A stretch of 64,000 nt of DNA, taken from the NCBI RefSeq assembly GCF_002556545.1, contig NZ_CP022685.1, forward strand, positions 1,240,001-1,304,000. Reading direction: 5' to 3'. The notes below the pieces were generated by a model, which saw only the letters and a program-made list of their open reading frames with translations, made no database searches and had not been told where the DNA came from. The position numbers were made by a program, and so were the translations under genes. Shown here in pieces: positions 51,093 to 58,550 of this stretch (position 1 is the first letter of the stretch; each line of letters begins with the position of its first letter). The stretch comes from Streptomyces formicae. Lineage in GTDB: Bacteria; Actinomycetota; Actinomycetes; Streptomycetales; Streptomycetaceae.

Positions 51093-51557
51093 TTGCCGAC
51101 CGTCGAAGTGACCAGCACCCCGCTGACCCCCTCAACGCGGCTCAAGGCCGCCATCCGCCTCACCCGTTGGCTGGCCGCGCACGGTTCGGACCCCGCACAC
51201 GCCGTGGTCTCCTTCCGTGCCGCGGAGCCCATGACGTACTTCGCGGGCGGGATGCCGCTGACGAAGTTCGAGGACGGCACGGGTGAGGACAGGCGCGCCC
51301 GATGGGCGTCCGTCGTGTGCCACATCCATCCCGAACGCGACCACACCTACCGGGCGGAACTCGCCGAGGAGATCAAAGAGGCCCTCGGCCTCGCCGCGGA
51401 CACCGCCCACTTGATGGTCCGGTTCGAAGCCACCCAACCCGACCGGGTGCTCTACCTGGAATCGGGGTCGATGACGAACGGCCGCCCGCTACCGGCCGGC
51501 CACAGCCAAGAGACCGGCCACAGCCAAGAGAAAGGTTCCCGCCATGCACACAGCTGA
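51093..51557 (+). CDS. MIF-like tautomerase-superfamily protein
   Basis: 154 residues from TTG 51093, with GGAG close upstream. This start is chosen because it puts Pro right after the initiator Met, the catalytic Pro1 of the tautomerase superfamily. The sequence follows MIF: an N-terminal strand PTVEVTSTPLT, a long helix, AVVSFRAAEPMTYFAGGMPL (as MIF VVPDQLMAFGGSSEP), then DHTYRAELAEEIKEALGL and VRFEATQPDRVLYLESG. MIF proteins tautomerise phenylpyruvates in vitro, fitting an aromatic pathway. The C-terminal tail carries two GHSQE units from a perfect 18-bp tandem repeat (51496-51531), and its end overlaps the ACP start. Confidence 0.62.
   Translation: MPTVEVTSTPLTPSTRLKAAIRLTRWLAAHGSDPAHAVVSFRAAEPMTYFAGGMPLTKFEDGTGEDRRARWASVVCHIHPERDHTYRAELAEEIKEALGLAADTAHLMVRFEATQPDRVLYLESGSMTNGRPLPAGHSQETGHSQEKGSRHAHS
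51496..51531 (+). repeat. Perfect 18-bp tandem duplication in the tautomerase tail
   Basis: CCGGCCACAGCCAAGAGA occurs twice in a row (51496-51513, 51514-51531), in frame, just before the ACP ribosome site. It lengthens the tail by six residues and looks like recent slippage. Confidence 0.9.
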
Positions 51558-51819
51558 CCAGACCGAGATCAGCACCCGCGTCCTTGCCCTCCTCGAGAAG
51601 CGCTTCGGCGACACCGTCCTCTCGCTGGCCCCGGACGCCGACCTGTCCGACGCCCTGCCGGGGTTCGACAGCCTGGCGGCCCTCGAATACGTCACCGCCG
51701 TCGAGAGCGAGTTCGACTTCGAGGTCGACTTCGTCGGCGACGACGTGCGCTACTGGTTCAGCACGCTCGTGCGGACATCCGAGTACGTGCGCGAACGCGT
51801 CGAGGACCAGGCGGCATGA
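51544..51819 (+). CDS. Stand-alone acyl carrier protein
   Basis: 91 residues from ATG 51544, with AAAGG upstream, inside the end of the tautomerase gene (14-bp overlap). The phosphopantetheine site is PGFDSLAALEY (Ser about residue 42). The rest is acidic, ending in VRTSEYVRERVEDQAA. It overlaps the short AMP ligase by ATGA, so it is probably the partner of that ligase. As the only carrier on the plus strand, it likely carries the aryl or cinnamoyl group between ligase, SDR and reductase. No ketosynthase is present to extend the chain. Confidence 0.88.
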   Translation: MHTADQTEISTRVLALLEKRFGDTVLSLAPDADLSDALPGFDSLAALEYVTAVESEFDFEVDFVGDDVRYWFSTLVRTSEYVRERVEDQAA

Positions 51820-52835
51820 CGGCGACGGAGGCTCGCACGGCGCAGGCCCTGGCCGATGGCCGCGAGGAGATCCCCCTGGACACCTCCGGCAGCACGGGTG
51901 CCGCGCGTCGCTGGTTCCGGCTCCCGCACCAGATGGAGCGCGAGGTGGAGCTGATCGGCACGCACCTCGTCGGCCCGGTCGACCGCGTCGTCAGCTACGC
52001 GCCGCCGCACCACCTGTTCGGCGCCCTGTTCGGACAGTGGCTGCCGCGCATGGCGCGGGTGCCCGTCCAACAGGCGTGGGCCGATCCGTACGAGCCCCCG
52101 TCGGTCTCCCCCGGTGAACGGGTCCTCGTCGTCTGCGTCCCGATGGCCTGGGAGCTGCTGCGCCGCGCCTGGCCCGCGCTGGAGCGCGCGCGCTCGATCG
52201 TCGCCCTGCACAGCTCCGCGGCCCCGCCGCGCGCCGCCCAGGACCTCGTCCGCCGAGCCGCCCCGCTGCTCCGGGCCCACGAGATCCTGGGGTCGACCGA
52301 GACCGGGGGCATCGGCCACAGGCCCCTGACTCCCGGGGGCAGGGCCGCCGACCCGTGGCGGGCCTTCCCCGACGTGGACTTCGTCCGTCCCGCCGACGCA
52401 CCGGCGGGACGGGCGGAGGACCTCGTGGTCCGTGGCCCGCGCCTGGCCCGCCCGGAGCACGGGACGCGGCCGCCCGACCAGTGGGCCACCGGCGACCTGG
52501 TGGAATTCACCGGACCCCGTGCTTTCCGCCTCATCGGGCGCGACAGCTCCCTGATCAAGGTGAACGGAATCAGGGTGCATCTCGCCAGGGTCGACGAGCG
52601 GTTGAACGCCCTCCTGCCGCAGGCGGAATGCGTCGCGGTGCCCCTGCCCGACGATTCGATCGCCGGAGAGGGATACGCGGTCTTCTGGTCCTGCCCCGGC
52701 AAGGAAGTGGGCGTCGCGGACATCAGAGCGGCTCTCCGGGATTTCCCGAGCCCGTCGAGGGTCGTGGAATTGGCGGACGTACCGAGGACGTCCGCCGGAA
52801 AGCCGGATCGAAAGGCGCTTTTGGCGGCGCTCTGA
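51816..52835 (+). CDS. N-terminally short acyl/aryl-AMP ligase
   Basis: 339 residues. ANL enzyme that starts only about 20 residues before the P-loop LDTSGSTGAARRW (21-33), so it lacks some 130-150 residues of the usual first subdomain. All later motifs remain: GSTETGG (159-165), WATGDLVEF (223-231), GRDSSLIKVNG hinge and C-domain, and the catalytic lysine K329 in TSAGKPDRK. Similar short AMP ligases occur next to ACPs and ammonia lyases in aryl-polyene and flexirubin clusters, where they load the aryl starter on ACP. The ATGA overlap with the ACP gene supports that role. Confidence 0.78.
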   Translation: MTATEARTAQALADGREEIPLDTSGSTGAARRWFRLPHQMEREVELIGTHLVGPVDRVVSYAPPHHLFGALFGQWLPRMARVPVQQAWADPYEPPSVSPGERVLVVCVPMAWELLRRAWPALERARSIVALHSSAAPPRAAQDLVRRAAPLLRAHEILGSTETGGIGHRPLTPGGRAADPWRAFPDVDFVRPADAPAGRAEDLVVRGPRLARPEHGTRPPDQWATGDLVEFTGPRAFRLIGRDSSLIKVNGIRVHLARVDERLNALLPQAECVAVPLPDDSIAGEGYAVFWSCPGKEVGVADIRAALRDFPSPSRVVELADVPRTSAGKPDRKALLAAL

Positions 52836-52849
52836 TCCGCCGCCCCGTC

Positions 52850-52873
52850 AGCTCGTTAGCTCGTTAGCTCGTC
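52850..52873 (+). repeat. Three 8-bp tandem units before the SDR ribosome site
   Basis: GCTCGTTA occurs twice and then as GCTCGTCA, just upstream of the AAAGGA site of the SDR gene. Low-complexity slippage; may tune translation spacing. Confidence 0.7.
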
Positions 52874-52888
52874 AAAGGAAATTCGACT

Positions 52889-53650
52889 GTGCCCAGGTTG
52901 ATCGTGGTGACCGGTGCGAGCGCCGGTATCGGCAAGGCCTCGGCGAAGCGGTTCGCCGAGAACACCGACAAGGTGCTGTTGATCGCCAGGGGGCGGGACC
53001 GCCTCACGCGAGCGGCCGAGGAGATCGCGTCGAGCGTCCCCGGCGCGGACCTCGAACCGCTCGCCCTCGACATGTCCGACGCCGAGTCGGCTCAGACCCT
53101 CCAGAACCACATCAGGTCGATCGGACTGCCCGTCAACAGCGTGGTGTGCTGCGCCGGTTCGGTCCCGAGGTCCGAGGACGAGGCCGAAGGAAAGGACGTA
53201 CGAACGGTCCTGACGGAATGGCAGGAGGCATACGAGGCGAACGTCCTGACCTCCGTCATCGCCGTGGAGGGCCTGCTCCCCCACATGGCCGACGGCGGCA
53301 GCATCGTGCTCTACAGCTCCATCGCCGCCTACCGGGGCTCCCGGGGAACGGGCGGATACGGCGCCGCGAAGGCCGCCCTCCACTCGTACGTCCACTCCCT
53401 CGCGACGCGCCTGGGCCCGCGCGGCATCAGCGCGAACGTCATCGCGCCGGGATACATCGCGGGCACCGACCTCTTCGGCGACGGCCTCTCCGCCGCGCGG
53501 GAGACCATGCTCGTCCGGCAGACCGCTCTTCGCCGCGCCGGGGATCCGGCCGAGGTCGCCGAACTCGGCTTCTACCTCTGCTCACCGGCCGGTGGCTATG
53601 TCACCTCGCAGATCCTCCAGATCAACGGCGGCTCGTACCACGGCGTTTGA
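52889..53650 (+). CDS. Short-chain dehydrogenase/reductase
   Basis: 253 residues from GTG 52889, with AAAGGA before it. Classical SDR: TGASAGIGKAS (cofactor), LDMSD, NVLTSVIA, and the catalytic Ser-Tyr-Lys (YSSIAAYRG, YGAAKAAL). The third-strand arginine region (LIARGRDRL) suggests NADPH. C-terminal part is FabG-like (GDPAEVAELGFYLCSPAG). In this operon it could reduce the aldehyde made by the LuxC-like enzyme to the alcohol, or a keto or enone group; which is unknown. Confidence 0.87.
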   Translation: MPRLIVVTGASAGIGKASAKRFAENTDKVLLIARGRDRLTRAAEEIASSVPGADLEPLALDMSDAESAQTLQNHIRSIGLPVNSVVCCAGSVPRSEDEAEGKDVRTVLTEWQEAYEANVLTSVIAVEGLLPHMADGGSIVLYSSIAAYRGSRGTGGYGAAKAALHSYVHSLATRLGPRGISANVIAPGYIAGTDLFGDGLSAARETMLVRQTALRRAGDPAEVAELGFYLCSPAGGYVTSQILQINGGSYHGV

Positions 53651-53720
53651 GAACACCGTCGGCTCCGCCCACCCCCTCCTCGCCCTCACTCCCCCGAACA
53701 AGAAAGCACGGTGACACGCG

Positions 53721-54791
53721 ATGAACGCCCGCGAACAGGCCGACGCGCACGTCCGCGCCATGATGCGCTGGCACTTCGAACCGGCCACGGGCTCCCGGTA
53801 CTGGCTGGACCGCCGCCACCAGCTGGGCTTCGACCCCGTCGAGGACGTGCGGTGCGTCGACGACCTGCTGAAGTTCCCCAACCTGGTGGACGAACTCCGG
53901 GACGTGCCGGTCGAGGACCTGATCCCCCGCGGCCTCGACGCCACGGAGAAGGTCTTCGCCGTGTACGAGAGCGGTGGCACCACCGGGGCGCCCAAGCGCT
54001 TCGTGATGTTCGAGAACTGGTTCGACCAGTACATGGCGTGGGAGAACTCCCAGTACCCCGACGACGGTACGGGGCACGCCCTCGCCGTCGCGCCCAGCGG
54101 CCCCCACATGCTCGGCGAGTACTCGAAGCGGATCGCGGAGGCCAGGGGCGGCATCCGGTTCTCCATCGATCTGGATCCGCGCTGGGTGAAGCGGCTGCTC
54201 GCCGCCGGTGACACCGCGGGCGCCGGCGCCTACGTCGACCACCTCGTCGACCAGACCGAACTGGTCCTGCAGTCCCAGGACATCGCCTTCCTGATCACGA
54301 CGCCCCCGCTCCTCGCCCGGCTCGCCGAACGGGCCTCGTCCCGCGCCCTGATCCAGGAGAAGGTGCGCCTGGTGATCTGGACGGGAGCGCACATGGACCC
54401 CGACACCCTCGACTACCTGTCCACGGAGCTCTTCCCCAAGACGCGGTTCCGGGGGTCGTACGGCAGCACCTCCGTCCTCAGCGGCACGGTGCAGCGCACC
54501 GCCCCGGAAAGCACGGGCGACACGGGCGACACGGGAGACACGGTCTTCGACTCGTACGCCCCCTTCGTCATCTACCGCGTGGTCGACCCCGCCTCCGGCC
54601 TGCCGGTCGAGTTCGGGTCGGAGGGAACCGTCGTCATGAACTACCTCACCAAGTACGGCCTCGTGCCCAACAGCCTCGAACGCGACCTGGCCACGCGGGT
54701 CCCCAGCCCCACGGGCGCCGGGGACTCCCTGCGCAACATCCATCCGGTCGCCGAGGTCGACGGCCAGAAGATGATCGAAGGCGTCTACTAA
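53721..54791 (+). CDS. C-terminally short PaaK/EhpF/LuxE-type AMP ligase
   Basis: 356 residues from ATG 53721. P-loop YESGGTTGAPKR (82-93) and GSYGSTSV core are intact, but the chain ends about 80 residues short of PaaK, so the mobile C-domain is missing. The adenylating enzyme EhpF and acyl-protein synthetase LuxE have this short form and work with a LuxC-type reductase. The second ligase of PaaK type in the operon, it is the best partner of the reductase at 46576. A GDTGDTGDT run comes from 9-bp slip repeats (about 54517-54543). The stop is two bases before the lyase start. Confidence 0.75.
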   Translation: MNAREQADAHVRAMMRWHFEPATGSRYWLDRRHQLGFDPVEDVRCVDDLLKFPNLVDELRDVPVEDLIPRGLDATEKVFAVYESGGTTGAPKRFVMFENWFDQYMAWENSQYPDDGTGHALAVAPSGPHMLGEYSKRIAEARGGIRFSIDLDPRWVKRLLAAGDTAGAGAYVDHLVDQTELVLQSQDIAFLITTPPLLARLAERASSRALIQEKVRLVIWTGAHMDPDTLDYLSTELFPKTRFRGSYGSTSVLSGTVQRTAPESTGDTGDTGDTVFDSYAPFVIYRVVDPASGLPVEFGSEGTVVMNYLTKYGLVPNSLERDLATRVPSPTGAGDSLRNIHPVAEVDGQKMIEGVY

Positions 54792-54793
54792 CC

Positions 54794-56446
54794 ATGTCCG
54801 CGGCCCCACACCTCGAACTCGACGGGACCGGCCTCTCGCCGCGCGCGGTCGCCGCGGCCGCGCGCCGACCCGGCCGCGACACCCGGGTGACACTCACTCC
54901 CGCGGCCGTCAAGCAGATGCACGCCTCCGTGGAACTCAAGGAGACGCTGCTGGCTCAGGAAGTCCCCATCTATGCCGTGACGACGGGCTTCGGAGACAGC
55001 TGCGTACGGCAGATCTCGCCGGACAAGGCACACGAACTCCAGCGCAACCTGGTGCTCTACCACCTCAACGGGGTGGGGCCGAAGGCCGTGCCCGAGGTCG
55101 CCAGGGCCACGATGCTCATCAGGGCCAACTCGCTGGCCAAGGGCGTCTCGGCGATCCGGCCGCAGGCGGTGACGACCCTCCTGCACTGCCTGAGCCGGGA
55201 CATCCTGCCGTTGATCCCCGAACGCGGGTCGGTCGGCGCGAGCGGTGATCTGGTGCCGCTGTGCTACCTGGCCGCGGAGCTGATCGGTGAAGGCCAGGTC
55301 CTGCACCGCGGCACCGTGCGCCCGGCGCTCGCGGCCCTGCACGACGAGGGCATCGAGCCGCTGCGGCTCGCACCCAAGGAGGGCATCGCGCTGATCAACG
55401 GAACCTCCTTCGCGGCCGGGTACGCGGTCCTCGCCGCCGCGGACGCGAGGGAACTCGTCTTCGTCGCCGAACTCGCGACGGCCATGACGCTGGAGGCGCT
55501 GCACGGCAACGCGTCCGCACTGCATCCCTTCGTCCACGAGAACAAGCCGCACCAGGGCCAGGTCCAGTCCGCCAGGGCCGTCAGGGCACTGCTCGCGGGG
55601 TCGCGCCTCGCCACGTCCTTCGACGACATCCTGGTGCGCCGCGAAAGGCTGGCAGGCCGCGACTACCTCCAGCTGAACGAGCGGATCCAGGACAAGTACT
55701 CGGTGCGCTGCGCCCCGCAGATCATCGGCATCGCCCGTGACACGCTCGACTGGACGGAGCAATGGCTCGGCACCGAGATCAACTCCGCCACCGACAACCC
55801 CCTGTTCGACGTCGACGAGTCCGGGCTCCATCTCGGTGGGAACTTCTACGCGGGCCACGTCGGGCAGTCCATGGACAGTCTGAAGACCGCGGTGGCGGGC
55901 CTTGCCAACCTGCTCGACCGGCAGCTCGCACTCGTCGTGGACGAGAAGTTCAACGAGGGACTGCCACCCAACCTGATCGCCGCACGCAGCCCGGACGACC
56001 CCGAGGCGGGGCTGCACCACGGCTTCAAGGGCATGCAGATAGCGGCTTCGGCCGTCACCGCCGAGGCCCTCAAACAGACGGGTCCTGTCTCGGTGTTCTC
56101 GCGCTCCACGGAGGCGCACAACCAGGACATCGTCAGCATGGGCACCATCTCGGCCCGTGACGCGCGCACCGTCAACGGCCTGGTGCGCGAAGTAGCGGCC
56201 ATCCATCTGCTCGCCCTCGCCCAGGCCGTCGAGCTGCGCGGCGCAGAGAAGGCGTCGCCCGTCGTCCGCGCGGTGCACGCGCTGATCAGGGAGCACAGCG
56301 ACTTCGTCACGCGCGACCGCCGCCTCGACCAGGACATCGAGGCCGTGACCGCCCTGATCGAGACCGGCGCCCTGCGGCGCGCCGCAGGGCTCGGGGACGA
56401 GGACTTCACCGAGGGCCGGGAACTCGCCGACCAGCACCAGAAATAA
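54794..56446 (+). CDS. MIO aromatic amino-acid ammonia-lyase (TAL/PAL/HAL family)
   Basis: 550 residues. The MIO prosthetic group forms from Ala-Ser-Gly at 149-151 (GSVGASGDLVPL); Tyr60 in IYAVTTGFG is the catalytic tyrosine. At the substrate-selecting pair (HAL has Ser-His, Rhodobacter TAL His-Leu, plant PAL Phe-Leu) this protein has Tyr89-His90. The family glutamine/asparagine sites (NGTSF, LNERIQDKYSVRC, EINSATDNPL, STEAHNQD) are present. It is thus likely a tyrosine or phenylalanine lyase, giving coumarate or cinnamate; a 2,3-aminomutase is the alternative. The operon context argues against histidine degradation. Confidence 0.85.
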   Translation: MSAAPHLELDGTGLSPRAVAAAARRPGRDTRVTLTPAAVKQMHASVELKETLLAQEVPIYAVTTGFGDSCVRQISPDKAHELQRNLVLYHLNGVGPKAVPEVARATMLIRANSLAKGVSAIRPQAVTTLLHCLSRDILPLIPERGSVGASGDLVPLCYLAAELIGEGQVLHRGTVRPALAALHDEGIEPLRLAPKEGIALINGTSFAAGYAVLAAADARELVFVAELATAMTLEALHGNASALHPFVHENKPHQGQVQSARAVRALLAGSRLATSFDDILVRRERLAGRDYLQLNERIQDKYSVRCAPQIIGIARDTLDWTEQWLGTEINSATDNPLFDVDESGLHLGGNFYAGHVGQSMDSLKTAVAGLANLLDRQLALVVDEKFNEGLPPNLIAARSPDDPEAGLHHGFKGMQIAASAVTAEALKQTGPVSVFSRSTEAHNQDIVSMGTISARDARTVNGLVREVAAIHLLALAQAVELRGAEKASPVVRAVHALIREHSDFVTRDRRLDQDIEAVTALIETGALRRAAGLGDEDFTEGRELADQHQK

Positions 56447-56512
56447 GGACGAGAACGAGAAGACAGCAGCATCGCGGCGAGCGCGGTGGGTCAACTGAGG
56501 AGGTAGAAAGGC

Positions 56513-56986
56513 GTGTTGAAGAAGAAGACGTGCGCCGTATTCGGCATGGCCGCGAGCGGGGTGCTTGCCGTGGGCGTATCCGCCGCTCTCACCGTTCCCG
56601 CGCAGGCCTCGTCCCAGGAAGTCATCAACCTGGCCGTGGGCAACAACGGGGTCGTGCACACCGACGTCGGCGCCCCCGGTCTGAGCGTCGGGGACGAGTT
56701 CGTGTACGCCGACAAGCTGTCCCAGGGCGGCCACCAGATCGGCAAGGACGGCAGCTCCTGCCAGGTGACCGAGCTGGTGGGCTCGGACATCACCACCAAC
56801 TGCGTGCTTTCGGTACAGCTACCGAAGGGGCAGATCACGGCGCAGTCCCTGTGGGTGAAGGGCAGCGACACGGTGCGGATGGCCATCACCGGTGGCACCG
56901 GCGCCTACCGCGGTGCAACTGGCGAGCTGACGTGCAACGACATCCAGACTCCGAAGGAGACGTACCGCATCACGTTGGACAAGTGA
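56513..56986 (+). CDS. Secreted allene-oxide-cyclase-barrel protein (dirigent-like)
   Basis: 157 residues from GTG 56513 with AGGAGG upstream. Signal peptide: LKKK, hydrophobic to about residue 27, cleavage after PAQA near 31-32. The mature 125 residues have the AOC/dirigent eight-strand barrel pattern: VGDEFVYADKLSQGGHQIGKD, SCQVTELVG, NCVLSVQLPKGQITAQSL, and the hallmark AITGGTGAYRGATGE. In plants this fold guides stereoselective cyclisation or phenol coupling. In Streptomyces such proteins occur in clusters with no settled role. As last gene of the phenylpropanoid-like operon, it may act on the exported product, which is inference. Confidence 0.8.
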   Translation: MLKKKTCAVFGMAASGVLAVGVSAALTVPAQASSQEVINLAVGNNGVVHTDVGAPGLSVGDEFVYADKLSQGGHQIGKDGSSCQVTELVGSDITTNCVLSVQLPKGQITAQSLWVKGSDTVRMAITGGTGAYRGATGELTCNDIQTPKETYRITLDK

Positions 56987-56991
56987 GCTGC

Positions 56992-57052
56992 GGACCACAC
57001 GCGGCGAGCGGCCCGGTGCACTGTGCACCGGGCCGCTCGCCGCGTGTGGTCC
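56992..57052. terminator. Perfect 61-bp palindromic bidirectional terminator
   Basis: A 30-bp arm (56992-57021) is matched without error by 57023-57052, with one base between. The ends of both convergent genes (56986 and 57057) nearly touch it. The stem is far longer than needed for termination and would form in transcripts of both strands. Confidence 0.9.
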
Positions 57053-57056
57053 GCCG

Positions 57057-58550
57057 TCAGACGGGCTGGCCGGTGCGCATGCCCTCGTCGCCGACCGAAT
57101 CGCGCTGGTCTTGCTGGTCTAGTCGGTCTTGCTGGTCGCGGAGCTCGCGCGGTCCGTGCTGCGAGGCCGCTCGGCCGCAGTGCAGCAGGACACTCGTCAT
57201 CGCCGTGGTGATGAGAGCGACCAGGGTGAGGATGCCGAGGAGGCGCTCGTCGATGATGCCCGCCTGGTAGCCGACCTGAAGGACGACGAGTTCGGTCAGG
57301 CCGCGGGCGTTCAGCAGGACCCCCAGCGTGTAGGCGGAGCGCCATGACATCCCGGTCAGGCGTGCTGTCACCGCGGGCCCGACGACCTTGGTGACCGTGG
57401 CCAGACAGGTCAGGCCGAGAAGGGTCAGGACCGTCCGCCCGTCCCAGCGCAGCGTGCTCAGGTCCGTGTGCAGGCCGAACTCGAAGAAGAAGAAGAACGG
57501 CAGCAGCGTCGACGCCGCCGAACGCGCAAGACGCCGGGCGACCTGGTCGGCAGGTCGACGGCGCACGGGCCAGACGAGCCCTGCCAGCATGGCGCCGATC
57601 AGCTGGTGCACCCCGAGCGCGGCGGTGAGCGCGGACGTCGCGGCGATCCCGGCGACGAGCCCGGTGGTCGTGCCGATGTCCGCGGTGCGCCCGTCGTTGA
57701 GGGCCGGAAGGCGCCTGAGCAGACGGCGTACAGGGCCCAGGAAGAGTGCTACGAGGGCCAGGGTGCCGAGTGCGTCGAAGAGGAGGCCGCCCGGCGTGGC
57801 ACCGCCCCTGGCCCCGGCGAGTAGGGCGGCGAGCACCAGCCAGCCGACCCCGTCGCCGACCGCCGCAGCGAAGAGGCTGAGTCGGCCCGGCTCCGTCCGC
57901 ATGCGGCCCAGGTCGGCGAGGATCCGGGCGAGCACGGGGAAGGCGGTGATGCTGAGTGCGCAGCCCACGAACAGGACGAAGACGACAGGGCGGACGCCGC
58001 CGGTGCCGGAGTCCGTCGCCAGGAGGGCCACGGCCGCAGCGGTGCCCCCGGCGAAGGGGATCAGCAACGACGCGTGGGTCACCAGGACGGCCCGGGTGAG
58101 TGTGCCCCGCATCCGAACGTGGGCGAGTTCCTGTCCCACCCCGAACATGAAGAGGACCAGGCCGAGTTGGGCGAGGCCGTCGAGGAGGGGCAGCGAGGAG
58201 GCGGGAAACAGCCAGTGCGCGGCCTCGGGAGAGACCTGCCCAAGGAGTGCGGGCCCCAGAGCCAGACCGGCGCAGATCTCCCCCATGACGGCGGGCTGCC
58301 GGAGTCGGCGCATGAGGCTCCCTCCAATGCGGCATGCCACCAGAACCGTGGCGGCCGCGAGCAGGAAGTGGCCCGTGGGGCTCTCCCGGTGGGGCGAACC
58401 GGCCTGCGAGAGGGGCTCCTTGGCCCCGTCGGACATGACGTGTACGGCGAGGAAGCCGATGAGAGCCAGGGGAACGACCACGGCCCAGGCGACGGCGGCC
58501 GCTCTGCGGTACCGCTGCCCCGGCGAGCGACCGGATGTGTCGAAAGCCAC
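57057..58550 (-). CDS. CPA2-family cation/proton antiporter
   Basis: 497 residues from GTG 58550, chosen for GGAG eight bases upstream; the frame is open further but with a non-coding look. About twelve to thirteen membrane segments: LRQPAVMGEICAGLALGP, LFMFGVGQEL, FVGCALSITAFPVLARIL, AAVGDGVGWLVLAALL (Asp in helix 5-type GD pair), GAMLAGLVWP, FFFFFEFGLHTDL and LGVLLNARGLTELVVL. Such antiporters (KefB/NapA-like, GerN) exchange K+ or Na+ for protons; relatives sit in many antibiotic clusters, where they may aid self-protection. Same direction as the halogenase, 148 bp downstream. The C-terminus has a DQQDRLDQQDQ repeat. Confidence 0.85.
   Translation of the reverse strand: MAFDTSGRSPGQRYRRAAAVAWAVVVPLALIGFLAVHVMSDGAKEPLSQAGSPHRESPTGHFLLAAATVLVACRIGGSLMRRLRQPAVMGEICAGLALGPALLGQVSPEAAHWLFPASSLPLLDGLAQLGLVLFMFGVGQELAHVRMRGTLTRAVLVTHASLLIPFAGGTAAAVALLATDSGTGGVRPVVFVLFVGCALSITAFPVLARILADLGRMRTEPGRLSLFAAAVGDGVGWLVLAALLAGARGGATPGGLLFDALGTLALVALFLGPVRRLLRRLPALNDGRTADIGTTTGLVAGIAATSALTAALGVHQLIGAMLAGLVWPVRRRPADQVARRLARSAASTLLPFFFFFEFGLHTDLSTLRWDGRTVLTLLGLTCLATVTKVVGPAVTARLTGMSWRSAYTLGVLLNARGLTELVVLQVGYQAGIIDERLLGILTLVALITTAMTSVLLHCGRAASQHGPRELRDQQDRLDQQDQRDSVGDEGMRTGQPV

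Noticed and set aside
46576..54791. Bioluminescence (lux) genes
   Set aside because: LuxC- and LuxE-like proteins are present but no luciferase LuxA/LuxB or LuxD thioesterase; the families also serve aryl-acid reduction.
54794..56446. Histidine ammonia-lyase of the hut pathway
   Set aside because: The selectivity pair is Tyr-His, not Ser-His, no urocanase or other hut gene is near, and the gene lies within an aryl-metabolism operon two bases after a ligase gene.
45401..56446. Aryl-polyene or flexirubin cluster
   Set aside because: ACP, AMP ligase and lyase match, but there is no ketosynthase, chain-length factor, dehydratase or acyltransferase.
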